From contig URKR01000025.1 of NCBI GenBank assembly GCA_900548355.1, positions 1 to 28,818 on the forward strand: a stretch of 28,818 bases of DNA, read 5' to 3'. Each line of letters begins with the position of its first letter. Position 1 is the first letter of the stretch. Both the position numbers and the translations under genes were made by a program. Under the pieces are notes generated by a model, which was given only the letters and a program-made list of their open reading frames with translations, did no database searches and was not told where the DNA came from. Below, piece after piece: positions 1 to 6,815 of the stretch. This DNA is from an uncultured Oscillospiraceae bacterium. GTDB lineage: Bacteria; Bacillota; Clostridia; Oscillospirales; Ruminococcaceae.

Positions 1-1284
1 CCCACGCCGGCCCCGACTGCCACGCCGGAGCCCCAGCAAACCGTAAACCCGCTGACCGGTATTGACACCGGGTTTGAATATGCAAACCACCGCCCGGTCG
101 CCGTGACCCTGCGCACCGGTGAGGGCGTTACCCCGTACTGGGGCATCTCCAGCGCCGATCTCGTCATCGCCGGCCTTTCGGAAGGGTATGATCCGATGCT
201 CGTCGCGGTTTTTGCCCGGGTTGAAGAGGTCGGCAAGGTCGGCCCGGTCGGCCCGGCGCGGGACCTTGGCCTGCAGTTCACGCTGCCGCTCAACGCGGTG
301 CCGGTGCATATCGATAAAAATACCTATGCGTCCAACCTGCTCAATGCGCTGACCTACCAGGATGTCGATGGCTACCACGTCGGCACCGCGGCTTTTGCGT
401 TTGATACCGACCGCCAGGCCAGCGGCTACCGGGAGGAAAACTGCTGGTACACAACCGGCGAACTGATCAGCGCGGGCCTTGACAGTTACGGGCTGGATGC
501 ATCGGGCCAGAACATGACGATGTTCCACTTTGCCCAGCGCCCGGCCCCCGCGGCCCAGAACGCCGCCGAGCTGACCATCCGCTATTCTGCCCGCAATGCG
601 GAACAGTTTTTCTACAACAGCTCGACCGGCCAGTATGAGAAAAACGACCCCGACGGCCAGGCCACGATTGATGCCGACAACGGTACCCGCGCAAGCTTCA
701 GGAACATCCTGATCCTCTATGCTTCAAGCGGCGTCAAGGATGACGGCGTGACCCGGCAGTACGACCTTTCGGGCGGCACCGGCCTGTACCTGACCGATGG
801 CGCCTGGCAGGAGATCCGCTGGCAGAAGGGGGACGCCACGGCCCCGCTGGCCCTGACAACGACCGAAGGCGGCACGCTCGACGTCAACCCCGGCAAGACC
901 TACCTCGCCATCTATGGCGGGCATTATGGCCAGAGCCTGCTTATCACCGACAGCGGCGGCGCTGAGCAAACCCTGCCCGAGCGGATGCCGCTGCTGGACA
1001 GCGCGGTTTCGGATGAAGCCGCAGCCGAGGCCCAGCAGATCCAGGATGCTTCGGACGCGCTGCGCGCCGCGCAGCAGGAGGTCACGGCGGCCGAGCAGGC
1101 TGTGACCGATGCCGCCGCCACCGAAGATACTGCCGACGACACGGCCGCCGCCGAACGCCTGGCCGCCGCCCAATCCGCCCGTGACGAAGCCCAGGCCGCC
1201 TATGATACCCTTGTCCCGCCCACCCCGACCCCCGCGCCGACGGAAACGCCGGCGGAGGGAGAGACCGGGACGGAAGAAGAGTAA
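1..1284 (+). CDS. DUF3048 domain surface (lipo)protein, 5' end outside window
   Basis: The frame is open from base 1, so the N-terminus (probably a signal peptide or lipobox) lies outside the window. The visible part starts with a Pro/Thr linker (codons 1-13) and then NPLTG and RPVAV, the usual entry to the DUF3048 domain (YerB family). The domain's C-terminal half follows, ending near GKTYLAIYGG around codon 305. From about codon 335 to 405 there is an Ala/Glu/Gln-rich segment that looks like a coiled coil, then a second Pro/Thr tail and an acidic end. The usual ADIVYE...TR signature is altered here to ADLVIAGLSEGYDPM, so the first half is divergent. The family is extracytoplasmic and its molecular role is unknown; YerB-like members are single lipoproteins. 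The stop is followed directly by a strong terminator, so this gene ends its transcript. The GTG at 103 is internal to the domain and is not the real start. Confidence 0.88.
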   Translation, partial: PTPAPTATPEPQQTVNPLTGIDTGFEYANHRPVAVTLRTGEGVTPYWGISSADLVIAGLSEGYDPMLVAVFARVEEVGKVGPVGPARDLGLQFTLPLNAVPVHIDKNTYASNLLNALTYQDVDGYHVGTAAFAFDTDRQASGYREENCWYTTGELISAGLDSYGLDASGQNMTMFHFAQRPAPAAQNAAELTIRYSARNAEQFFYNSSTGQYEKNDPDGQATIDADNGTRASFRNILILYASSGVKDDGVTRQYDLSGGTGLYLTDGAWQEIRWQKGDATAPLALTTTEGGTLDVNPGKTYLAIYGGHYGQSLLITDSGGAEQTLPERMPLLDSAVSDEAAAEAQQIQDASDALRAAQQEVTAAEQAVTDAAATEDTADDTAAAERLAAAQSARDEAQAAYDTLVPPTPTPAPTETPAEGETGTEEE

Positions 1285-1290
1285 ACAGCA

Positions 1291-1327
1291 ACCGGGTGCG
1301 CCCCATGACAGGGACGCACCCGGTTTT
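1291..1327 (+). terminator. Rho-independent terminator after the DUF3048 gene
   Basis: A perfect 10-bp inverted repeat (1291-1300 with 1315-1324) has a 14-base loop and is followed by TTTT. It lies between two convergent genes. It suits the plus-strand gene best, because the T-run follows on that strand. Confidence 0.85.
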
Positions 1328-1343
1328 CTGATGCGGCAAGAAG

Positions 1344-1748
1344 TTACAGCCCGAGCAGGTTTTCGTTACAGGTGTACACGGCCAGATCGTCATTGAGCGC
1401 GGCGTAGAAGGTGAATTCCGACCGCAGCGAATCCGGCAGGGCCTCAAAACAGGCGGGCTCGGCCAGCAGGGTGATCGGGCCGGCGTAGTCGTCGGCGTTG
1501 TCGTAGTAGATGTAGTCGCCCCAGTGGTCAAAGTTGTCATTCCAGGCAATGCCCTGGGCGTCGGCTTCGTCGCGGTAGCGCTCGTTCAGGGTCAGGCTGC
1601 CCTCTTCCCCGCTTCGAATGGGCTTATATACATGGGAAAGATCGTAGCAGCGCATGTTGCGCATCATCAGGTTGTACTCGTCGGTGACCGTGCAGGTGAA
1701 CACAACCGGAGAAGGCAGCGAAGCAGCCGTGCTGCTGATCGCATCCAT
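1344..1748 (-). pseudogene. C-terminal fragment of a membrane protein (separated by frameshift/deletion)
   Basis: This frame encodes about 134 residues from an ATG at 1748. It is a soluble, aromatic- and Asp-rich domain (DEYN, RCYDLSHVYKP, FDHWGDYIYYD) ending in NENLLGL. The protein-like sequence continues upstream of that ATG in the same frame (TATRIRTGLMDAIS), which suggests that the ATG is internal and that this is the tail of a longer protein. The ATG overlaps the stop of the upstream fragment as TGATG, so translational coupling of two short proteins is the alternative. I recall large Clostridial polytopic membrane proteins with similar N- and C-terminal ends, but this is from memory. The function is unknown. 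Confidence 0.5.
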
Positions 1749-2275
1749 CAGCCCCGTTCGGATACGGGTGGCGGTATAGGCTGCGTCGGCAGCCGCGGTG
1801 CGCCGGCCTTGCCGCCGTCCGCCCGGGATCGGATAAGCCGTATAAGCCGGCAGCAGCCGATGCCGAGCGCGCCAAGCAGCACCAGCGCGATCGCTGCACC
1901 AAACAGATACAGGATGCCGTCCCGCGAAAAGACGGTGACATCCTCGGTGAGCGGCAGGGCGACCAGCAGGGCAAACCAACCGTCCAGCGCGGCCAGCGGC
2001 ACCGGGGAATCCAGGTGGGAGGTGGTGGTATCCCGCCAGTGGTCGGGGAAAAGCTTGCCCTGGCGGTACATTTCGGCCGCGCGCAGGTAATCGCAGGAAG
2101 CGTCGTAGCCCAGGTGGTAGCGAAGCTGGGTCAGGTTCAGCCAGAACAGAAACAGCAGCTGCGCCCCGGCCAAAACGCCGAGCAAAATCGTCAGCCGGCG
2201 CATGGACGGCGTCAGCGGCCGCAAACACTGCGTGCGGCCGGAAAACCACCGCCGCAGGGGAAAATGGGTTGGCAT
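1748..2275 (-). pseudogene. N-terminal fragment of a polytopic membrane protein
   Basis: It encodes 175 residues from an ATG at 2275, chosen because an AGGAG lies about 10 bases upstream; an internal Met at 2203 is an alternative. A basic N-terminus is followed by one membrane helix (LLGVLAGAQLLFLFWL), an extracytoplasmic stretch containing RYHLGYDASCDYLRAAEMYRQG and LDSPVPLAAL, and a second helix (ILYLFGAAIALVLLGALG). It then ends in a low-complexity Pro-rich tail that appears to be out of frame. The HLGYD...DSPVPLAAL pattern resembles the start of large glycosyltransferase-like membrane proteins with many more helices. The central helices are missing, and the C-terminal domain continues in another frame just downstream. 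The gene starts about 50 bases after the phosphatase gene and is probably cotranscribed with it. Confidence 0.5.
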
Positions 2276-2327
2276 ACAAAAAGAGCTCCTATCCATACAG
2301 GATTCGCGGGGGAAAGCCTGGGGCGCC

Positions 2328-2975
2328 TTACCCTTGCGCTTCTTCCATCCCGTCCAGATACCCCGCCGGGACAATGTCGTAGGCTTCGGCCAGATGGTCG
2401 CGCATCCACATGGCGGTGTCCAGCCGGACGCTGTAGCCGGCGCCGGGGTCGGTCATCCAGTCTTCGGGGCGGCGCTGGGGCAGGGCGTGGCGGGCCAGCA
2501 TATTCATGATAACCCCGCCGTGGGTCACGCAGGCGGCCTCCCGGATATGATCTTTAATCATAAACTCGAACAGTTTCATCAGCATCCCTTCGGTGCGCCG
2601 GGCAAAAGCCGCGCGGCTCTCGGCGCCTTTGGGCACTGCGTCGCTCGTCGGGTCCATCCAGGCCGCAAAGGCCGGGTCTTTCGCAAGTTCGGCGACCTGA
2701 CGGCCCTCAAATTCGCCGAAATCCATCTCCCGCAGATCGCGCAGCGGAATCTGCCGCACGCCGGGGAACAGGATATCCGCGGTTTCGGTCGCGCGCAGCA
2801 GCGGCGAGGTGAAAACCAGCTCGACCGGCGGATAGGTGAAATCCCGCTTGAGCGCGACGAGCTGGGCGCGGCCTTCGTCGCACAGCGGCAGGTCGGTGCC
2901 GGCACCGATATACCGGCCTTCGAGGTTGCCGGCCGTCAGGCCGTGGCGGATCAGGTGAAGTTTGAAGTAGACCAA
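2328..2975 (-). CDS. Histidine phosphatase family protein (phosphoglycerate mutase-like)
   Basis: This 215-residue protein has the phosphoglycerate-mutase fold signature LIRHG at residues 8-12, with the phospho-acceptor His at 11. It also has SPLLRATETA (about 57-66), the acidic REMDFGEFEG (82-91) and the second catalytic His in VTHGG (about 150-154). Members remove phosphate from small molecules or sugars in the cytoplasm. The substrate cannot be told from the sequence (alpha-ribazole phosphatase and general phosphatase relatives share these motifs). The start is a TTG at 2975-2973, supported by a GGGAGG about 9 bases upstream and by the fact that family proteins begin just before the RHG motif. 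It is divergent from the XRE regulator and leads into the broken membrane-protein gene. Confidence 0.88.
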   Translation of the reverse strand: MVYFKLHLIRHGLTAGNLEGRYIGAGTDLPLCDEGRAQLVALKRDFTYPPVELVFTSPLLRATETADILFPGVRQIPLRDLREMDFGEFEGRQVAELAKDPAFAAWMDPTSDAVPKGAESRAAFARRTEGMLMKLFEFMIKDHIREAACVTHGGVIMNMLARHALPQRRPEDWMTDPGAGYSVRLDTAMWMRDHLAEAYDIVPAGYLDGMEEAQG

Positions 2976-3174
2976 AGTATGCCCCTCCCGGAGATAATCA
3001 GAATTTTCAAAAAGATTACAATTTTATGACAATTCGGCGGCTGCTCGCGGCGCTGCCCGTTTTGGGGCACAATATTTGCACCCCCAGGATTTACCAGCGG
3101 CCCACATCTTGTTTTGGCACGCTCCACGGTACAAAAAAGTGTGTGCGCTATGTCGAAACGGCGCGAAAACGGTC

Positions 3175-3203
3175 TTTACAAATCGTTTTTTTGCAGATAT
3201 AAT
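3175..3203 (+). promoter_or_regulatory. Sigma-A-type promoter of the XRE regulator gene
   Basis: TTTACA (3175-3180), a 17-base spacer and a perfect TATAAT (3198-3203) lie 72 bases before the start of the XRE gene. The ~300-base region between the divergent phosphatase and XRE genes (2976-3275) is otherwise non-coding. I see no convincing -35/-10 pair for the minus-strand gene in it. Confidence 0.75.
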
Positions 3204-3275
3204 CAACAGTGCGTAAATGCCGCCCGGCACAGCCAGAGCCCGGGGCGGCGATTGATGTGAAGGACGGACGAACAG

Positions 3276-3962
3276 ATGGCGATGGAATTCAACCGCATCA
3301 TCACCCTGCTGCGCAAGGAGCGGGGCATTACCCAAAAGCAGGCGGCGGCTGACCTGGGGATCAGCCAGGCGCAGCTTTCCCATTATGAAAAAGGCATCCG
3401 TGAATGCGGGCTGGAATTTGTCGTACAGGTTGCGGATTATTACGGCGTTTCCTGCGATTATCTGCTCGGCCGCAGCGCGGAACGCAGCGGCCAGACCATC
3501 ACGGTGGAGGAACTGCCCGAAGGCAGCGCCACGGCGGGCAGTGTCTGGCACGGCAGCGTGCTGCCCACCATGTACAAAAAACTCATCGAAAATTCGCTGG
3601 ATATCCTGTTTGACAAGCTGGACCACTGTAAGGACAAACGGGTGGTCACGGCGGTCAGCAATTATCTGATGCTGGCGGTGTACAGCATGTTCCGCCAGCT
3701 TTATCAGGCTGCGCCCAAAAATGTTGCAAGCCTGTTCCGCCTGGGCCCCGCGCGGTGGGAACATGCCGCCGAAGCCACCATGGCCGCCCAAAAGGGGGAG
3801 CTGGCCGCCGTGCTGGCCGGCGAAGGCGAAGCACCCGCGCCAGACCCGGTTGTTTTTGCCATGACGACCGAATCCCTCGCGCGGGAATACCCGCGCCATG
3901 CCACCAGCCTGATGAACCTTGTCAAAAACAGTGAGGAAGCCGCCCGCCACCTGCTGCACTGA
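3276..3962 (+). CDS. XRE-family (Cro/CI-type) transcriptional regulator
   Basis: The protein has 228 residues. Residues 5-65 form a typical Cro/CI helix-turn-helix: ITLLRKERGITQKQAAADLGIS, then QAQLSHYEKG and YYGVSCDYLLG. The remaining ~160 residues are helical with no recognisable domain. They contain a Lys/Asp-rich stretch (LFDKLDHCKDKR) and an Ala/Glu-rich region, and probably act in dimerisation or sensing. The start ATG at 3276 has only a weak purine-rich site (GAAGGACGG); ATG 3282 is possible. It is divergent from the phosphatase gene and convergent with the AbrB-like gene, with only 9 bases between the two stops. The intergenic GGCGG/CCGCC hairpin has no T-run. The target genes are unknown. 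Confidence 0.85.
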   Translation: MAMEFNRIITLLRKERGITQKQAAADLGISQAQLSHYEKGIRECGLEFVVQVADYYGVSCDYLLGRSAERSGQTITVEELPEGSATAGSVWHGSVLPTMYKKLIENSLDILFDKLDHCKDKRVVTAVSNYLMLAVYSMFRQLYQAAPKNVASLFRLGPARWEHAAEATMAAQKGELAAVLAGEGEAPAPDPVVFAMTTESLAREYPRHATSLMNLVKNSEEAARHLLH

Positions 3963-3971
3963 AAGGCGGTT

Positions 3972-4241
3972 TTACCCGCCCTGCAAAGGCGAAAGCCCGG
4001 CCAGTGCGCGCCGGCAGTCCGCGCACACCCGCTTGCCGTGCAGCACCACCATATCGCCGCAAAGCCGGCCGCACAGCACGCAGCCGCCGGTTGGGCGGTA
4101 TTTGCGCAGCACCAGGGTTTCCCCGCTGACCGTGATCTCCATCGGGGTGCCGGGCTCAATGGAAAAGACATCGCGCATTTCTTTGGGCAGCACAATGCGG
4201 CCCAAGTTGTCCACGGTGCGGACAATTCCGGTTGTGTTCAT
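3972..4241 (-). CDS. AbrB/SpoVT-type transition-state regulator with Cys-rich C-terminus
   Basis: This 89-residue protein starts at the ATG at 4241, which has an AAGGA 9 bases upstream; the upstream open frame back to 4349 is the promoter and leader. Residues 4-48 are the swapped-hairpin AbrB DNA-binding fold (GIVRTVDNLGRIVLPKEMRDVF, then GTPMEITVSGETLVLRKY). The C-terminal 35 residues hold five cysteines (C54, C57, C61, C73, C76) in a CxxC...CxxC arrangement, which suggests a small zinc-binding knuckle rather than the classical AbrB C-terminal dimerisation region. Family members are dimeric or tetrameric global regulators of growth transitions. It has a near-consensus promoter of its own. 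Confidence 0.88.
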   Translation of the reverse strand: MNTTGIVRTVDNLGRIVLPKEMRDVFSIEPGTPMEITVSGETLVLRKYRPTGGCVLCGRLCGDMVVLHGKRVCADCRRALAGLSPLQGG

Positions 4242-4320
4242 AACGCCGCTTCCTTTTCTGCGTGGCGCCGAAGAACCCGGCGCGGGATCTGGCGGCGTGG
4301 CGGCCGCCGCTTCTTGTCGC

Positions 4321-4349
4321 ATTATACTCTTGCAAGGAAGAAATGTCAA
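4321..4349 (-). promoter_or_regulatory. Consensus sigma-A promoter of the AbrB-like gene
   Basis: Read on the minus strand there is TTGACA (4349-4344), exactly 17 bases, and TATAAT (4326-4321), about 80 bases before the ATG at 4241. Both hexamers are perfect. A TCGTT-AA-AACGA palindrome (4383-4394) lies 34 bases upstream of the -35 box and could be an operator or upstream element. Confidence 0.88.
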
Positions 4350-4402
4350 ACCGCAGAAAAGGCAAAGAGAGAAAATGTTTTTTCGTTAAAACGATTTTTT
4401 TT

Positions 4403-4444
4403 GGCCGTGCCGCTGCCGGGAAGGGCAGCAGGCGCGGCCATTTT
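4403..4444. other. Strong GC hairpin in the abrB/amidase intergenic region
   Basis: The arms 4403-4417 and 4424-4439 form a long, slightly imperfect stem (GGCCG, GCC and GCTGCC blocks) closed by a six-base loop. Eight Ts lie just before it and ATTTT just after on the plus strand. No gene runs into it from the left on the plus strand, so it may end a short unannotated transcript or simply insulate the two divergent units. The wider gap 4242-4913 holds no convincing coding region. Confidence 0.45.
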
Positions 4445-4599
4445 GCGCCCCGCGGGGCAACCGCCTTTTCCGCTTGGCATGGCTGGAAAACAGGCGGCCG
4501 CCGGCGTGGGTTGTCTTGCGTAAAAAAAGCTGGGTGTTTTTTGTGAAATATGCTGAAAATCGCTGCGTGCTGTAACAATCTGCCGGGTTCGAACGTTTG

Positions 4600-4913
4600 T
4601 ATAATTGGAGCGTATCGGATCCATCAAAAATGCCGGAAAATTCGCTAAAAGCACCAGCGTATCAAGAAACTCGACACAAACGCAGCAGGCGCGGCTGATT
4701 CATAGAAGCAGACAGCGCTGAGGAGGTTTCGGATACACCTCAGAAACCCGACGCCGGGCTGCGGCCGTTTTTGGACAGAAGCTTGTCTGCAAAAAAACGG
4801 GGGAAACGCCGGTTTCGCCCCGGATTCATACAATTTGGAAACAAGTTCGACACAATCGGCGTGTATAGTAAAACAGGAAAGACCCATCGGACGTTCAAAG
4901 GCAGGTGGAATTG
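4600..4913 (+). promoter_or_regulatory. Putative -10 box and long structured leader of the amidase gene
   Basis: A perfect TATAAT at 4600-4605 has no clear -35 box. If it is used, the amidase mRNA has a leader of about 300 bases. The leader contains two overlapping inverted repeats: CTGAGG/CCTCAG (4718-4723 with 4738-4743) and GGTTTC/GAAACC (4725-4730 with 4743-4748). Their order (A, B, A', B') allows either alternative hairpins or a pseudoknot. A 10-bp stem with one bulged G (4798-4807 with 4812-4822) follows. TATAGT at 4864-4869 is a second possible -10. I do not recognise a known riboswitch class. Confidence 0.4.
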
Positions 4914-5867
4914 ATGCCCGTCACCACACCCAACCGCACCCCTTACCGCAAGGGGCAGAACCGGAATTGGCAGAACCCGCCGCCCCGCCGGCCGGCCCCG
5001 CGCCGGCGGGAAGACTGGTACGCCATGCGCCGCCGACGCCGCCGGCACCATCTGGCGCGCGGGCTGGTCATGGCGGCCTGCCTGTGTGTGGTGGCAGGGG
5101 CGGTGCTGTTGCTGCTGCCGAGCCTGATGCAGCAGGAAAGCGACGCCGCCGGCGCCACCGCCGCCGCGCCCACCCCCGAACCGGCCGCCGCCGCGGCGGC
5201 GCAGACCGATACCCGCCCGGTTGTCGCGATTGACCCCGGTCACGGCGGGGCGGACCCCGGTTCCGAAGGGCTCGGTTTTGATGAATATGAGATGACCTGG
5301 GCGACGGCCAACGCGCTGTATGACCTGTTGGAACAGGACGGCCGCCTGCGCCCGTACCTGACCATTTCCGAGGAGGAAAGCCAAAACCACGACATCGCCC
5401 GCATCCGCCCGAGCGAGCGCGCCCAGCGCGCCAACGAGGCCGGCGCAGCGTTGCTGCTTTCCATCCACGGCAATTCCGACCCGATCTACGATGCTTCGGG
5501 GTATGAGTGTTACGCCATACCGCCCGGCAACGCCAACCATGAGGAGAGCGTGCGGTTTGCCGAGTATCTGACCGCGCAGTTCTCCTCGCTCGGGCAGCGG
5601 CTGCGCGGGGAAAACGGAATCCGGTACTTATATTACGGTGAAAACGATGAACAGATCATGACCGAAAGCAGCGACGAGACGGTTTCCTCCAACCCAACCT
5701 TTGGCGTGCTGGAATACGCCGCGTGCCCGGCCGTGCTGTCGGAACAGTGCTTTATCACCAACAGCGCCGATGTGGACCTGCTGGGCGATGCCGACGGCTG
5801 TGAAACGGCGGCCGGCCTGTATTACAATGCGATCTGCGCCTGGTTCGGCCTTGAGCCGGCGGTGTGA
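4914..5867 (+). CDS. Membrane-anchored N-acetylmuramoyl-L-alanine amidase (Amidase_3)
   Basis: The 317-residue protein has a very basic cytoplasmic N-terminus (about residues 1-48), one membrane helix (LVMAACLCVVAGAVLLLLPSL, about 51-71), an Ala/Pro-rich linker (72-102), and an Amidase_3 zinc hydrolase domain (about 103-312). The zinc and catalytic residues are in place: H110 in DPGHGG, E124 or E126, H185 in LLLSIHGNS, and E277 in VLSEQCFITN. It should cleave the bond between MurNAc and L-Ala outside the membrane, in wall turnover or daughter-cell separation. The ATG at 4914 is preferred because AGGTGG lies just upstream; a GTG at 4905 is in frame. There is no cell-wall-binding domain, so the helix is the only tether. 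It ends in a single-gene unit with a terminator. Confidence 0.9.
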   Translation: MPVTTPNRTPYRKGQNRNWQNPPPRRPAPRRREDWYAMRRRRRRHHLARGLVMAACLCVVAGAVLLLLPSLMQQESDAAGATAAAPTPEPAAAAAAQTDTRPVVAIDPGHGGADPGSEGLGFDEYEMTWATANALYDLLEQDGRLRPYLTISEEESQNHDIARIRPSERAQRANEAGAALLLSIHGNSDPIYDASGYECYAIPPGNANHEESVRFAEYLTAQFSSLGQRLRGENGIRYLYYGENDEQIMTESSDETVSSNPTFGVLEYAACPAVLSEQCFITNSADVDLLGDADGCETAAGLYYNAICAWFGLEPAV

Positions 5868-5964
5868 ACGCGCCTTTGCCATTCCCGGCCTTTTCCCCAA
5901 TAGGCCATGCCTTTCTTCTCATTTCTTTTCCCCTTGGGGCGGCGCCCCCTATGGCCGCCCCGCA

Positions 5965-6013
5965 CCCCACCCCGCGACGGACAACGCGGCGGTGGGGTTT
6001 TTGTTTGTTTTTT
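5965..6013 (+). terminator. Rho-independent terminator after the amidase gene
   Basis: The arms 5965-5976 and 5985-5997 form a 12-bp GC-rich stem with one bulged C (5990). A long T-rich tract follows (5998-6013). A second perfect 8-bp hairpin (5936-5943 with 5954-5961) precedes it. Confidence 0.88.
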
Positions 6014-6056
6014 GTGACAATCCAGTCACCCGGGGCGCGGGAGAGGGTGGTATAAT
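6014..6056 (+). promoter_or_regulatory. Promoter of the two-component operon with regulator dyad
   Basis: A perfect TATAAT (6051-6056) has no recognisable -35 hexamer. In its place is an inverted repeat GTGAC-N6-GTCAC (6014-6029). The same dyad, with the same 6-base spacing, occurs before the ABC genes at 7800-7815. A -10 box without a -35 box and with a dyad at that position is the usual layout of a promoter activated by an OmpR-type regulator. Autoregulation is inferred. Confidence 0.65.
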
Positions 6057-6101
6057 TGTTAGAGTTAAAACTCTTATTTCAAACCCAAAGGAGGCCTCCC
6101 C

Positions 6102-6815
6102 ATGTCCACTCCATCCGCGCCGCTGCGGCTGCTGTTTGTGGAGGACGACGCCGCGATAGTGCAGGGCTTGCAGTATGCCCTGACGCAGGAGGGCTACGCC
6201 GTGACCCACGCCGGCAGCCTGGCCGCGGCCCGCGCCGCGCTGCCGGCCGGGTTTGACCTGCTGCTGCTCGATGTCCGCCTGCCCGACGGTTCGGGCTTTG
6301 ACCTGCTGCGCGAGGCAAGACGGCGCAACCCCGAACAGCCGGCCGTCTTTTTGACTGCCTGCGACGATGAGATCCACACGGTGCTCGGCCTTGACCTTGG
6401 GGCCGACGACTACATCGCCAAGCCCTTCCGCCTGCAGGAGCTGCTCAGCCGGCTGCGGGCCGTGCTGCGCCGGCGTAGCCGCGCCGAAACCTGCGCGCTG
6501 CCCGGCGGGGTGCAGGTCGATCTGCGCCGGGCCGAAATCAGCCGCGGCGGCGAACCGATCAGCCTGACCGCGCTCGAGTATAAGCTGCTGCTCGTCTTTC
6601 TCGCCCATCCGGGGCAGGTGCTCGGGCGCAGCCAGCTGCTTGGGGCCATCTGGGACGAGGGCGGCAACTTCGTCAACGACAACACCCTGACCGTCTACAT
6701 CCGGCGGCTGCGGGCCAAGCTCGAAACGCCGGGCGGCCCGCCGCTGATCGCGACGGTGCGGGGGCTTGGCTACCGGCTTGAGACAGGGGAGGGCGACCAT
6801 GCTGCGAAACGCTGA
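6102..6815 (+). CDS. OmpR/PhoB-family response regulator
   Basis: The protein has 237 residues, the normal length for the family. The receiver domain (about 9-120) has the acidic pair E14/D15, the phospho-acceptor D57 in LLLLDVRLPDGSG, T85 in FLTA, and K107 in AKPFR. The C-terminal winged helix (about 135-230) carries the hallmark ALEYKLL, LGRSQLL, TVYIRRLRAKLE and VRGLGYRL. The start ATG at 6102 has a perfect AAAGGAGG seven bases upstream. The gene overlaps the sensor kinase gene by 17 bases. The partner kinase and the following ABC exporter suggest that it responds to envelope stress or a peptide antibiotic and switches on the exporter. Confidence 0.94.
   Translation: MSTPSAPLRLLFVEDDAAIVQGLQYALTQEGYAVTHAGSLAAARAALPAGFDLLLLDVRLPDGSGFDLLREARRRNPEQPAVFLTACDDEIHTVLGLDLGADDYIAKPFRLQELLSRLRAVLRRRSRAETCALPGGVQVDLRRAEISRGGEPISLTALEYKLLLVFLAHPGQVLGRSQLLGAIWDEGGNFVNDNTLTVYIRRLRAKLETPGGPPLIATVRGLGYRLETGEGDHAAKR

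Noticed and set aside
4403..4440. Possible small SRP RNA (stem with GGGAAGGGCAGCAGG)
   Set aside because: The conserved GUCAGG and GGAAG loop arrangement of the SRP Alu-less form is absent. It is better described as a plain hairpin.
4242..4600. Small plus- and minus-strand open frames in the abrB/amidase gap
   Set aside because: None has a ribosome site with a plausible protein. They run through the abrB promoter and a hairpin.
4580..4605. tRNA T-arm-like GGGTTCGAAC
   Set aside because: No matching stem, anticodon arm or CCA-proximal acceptor pairing lies around it.
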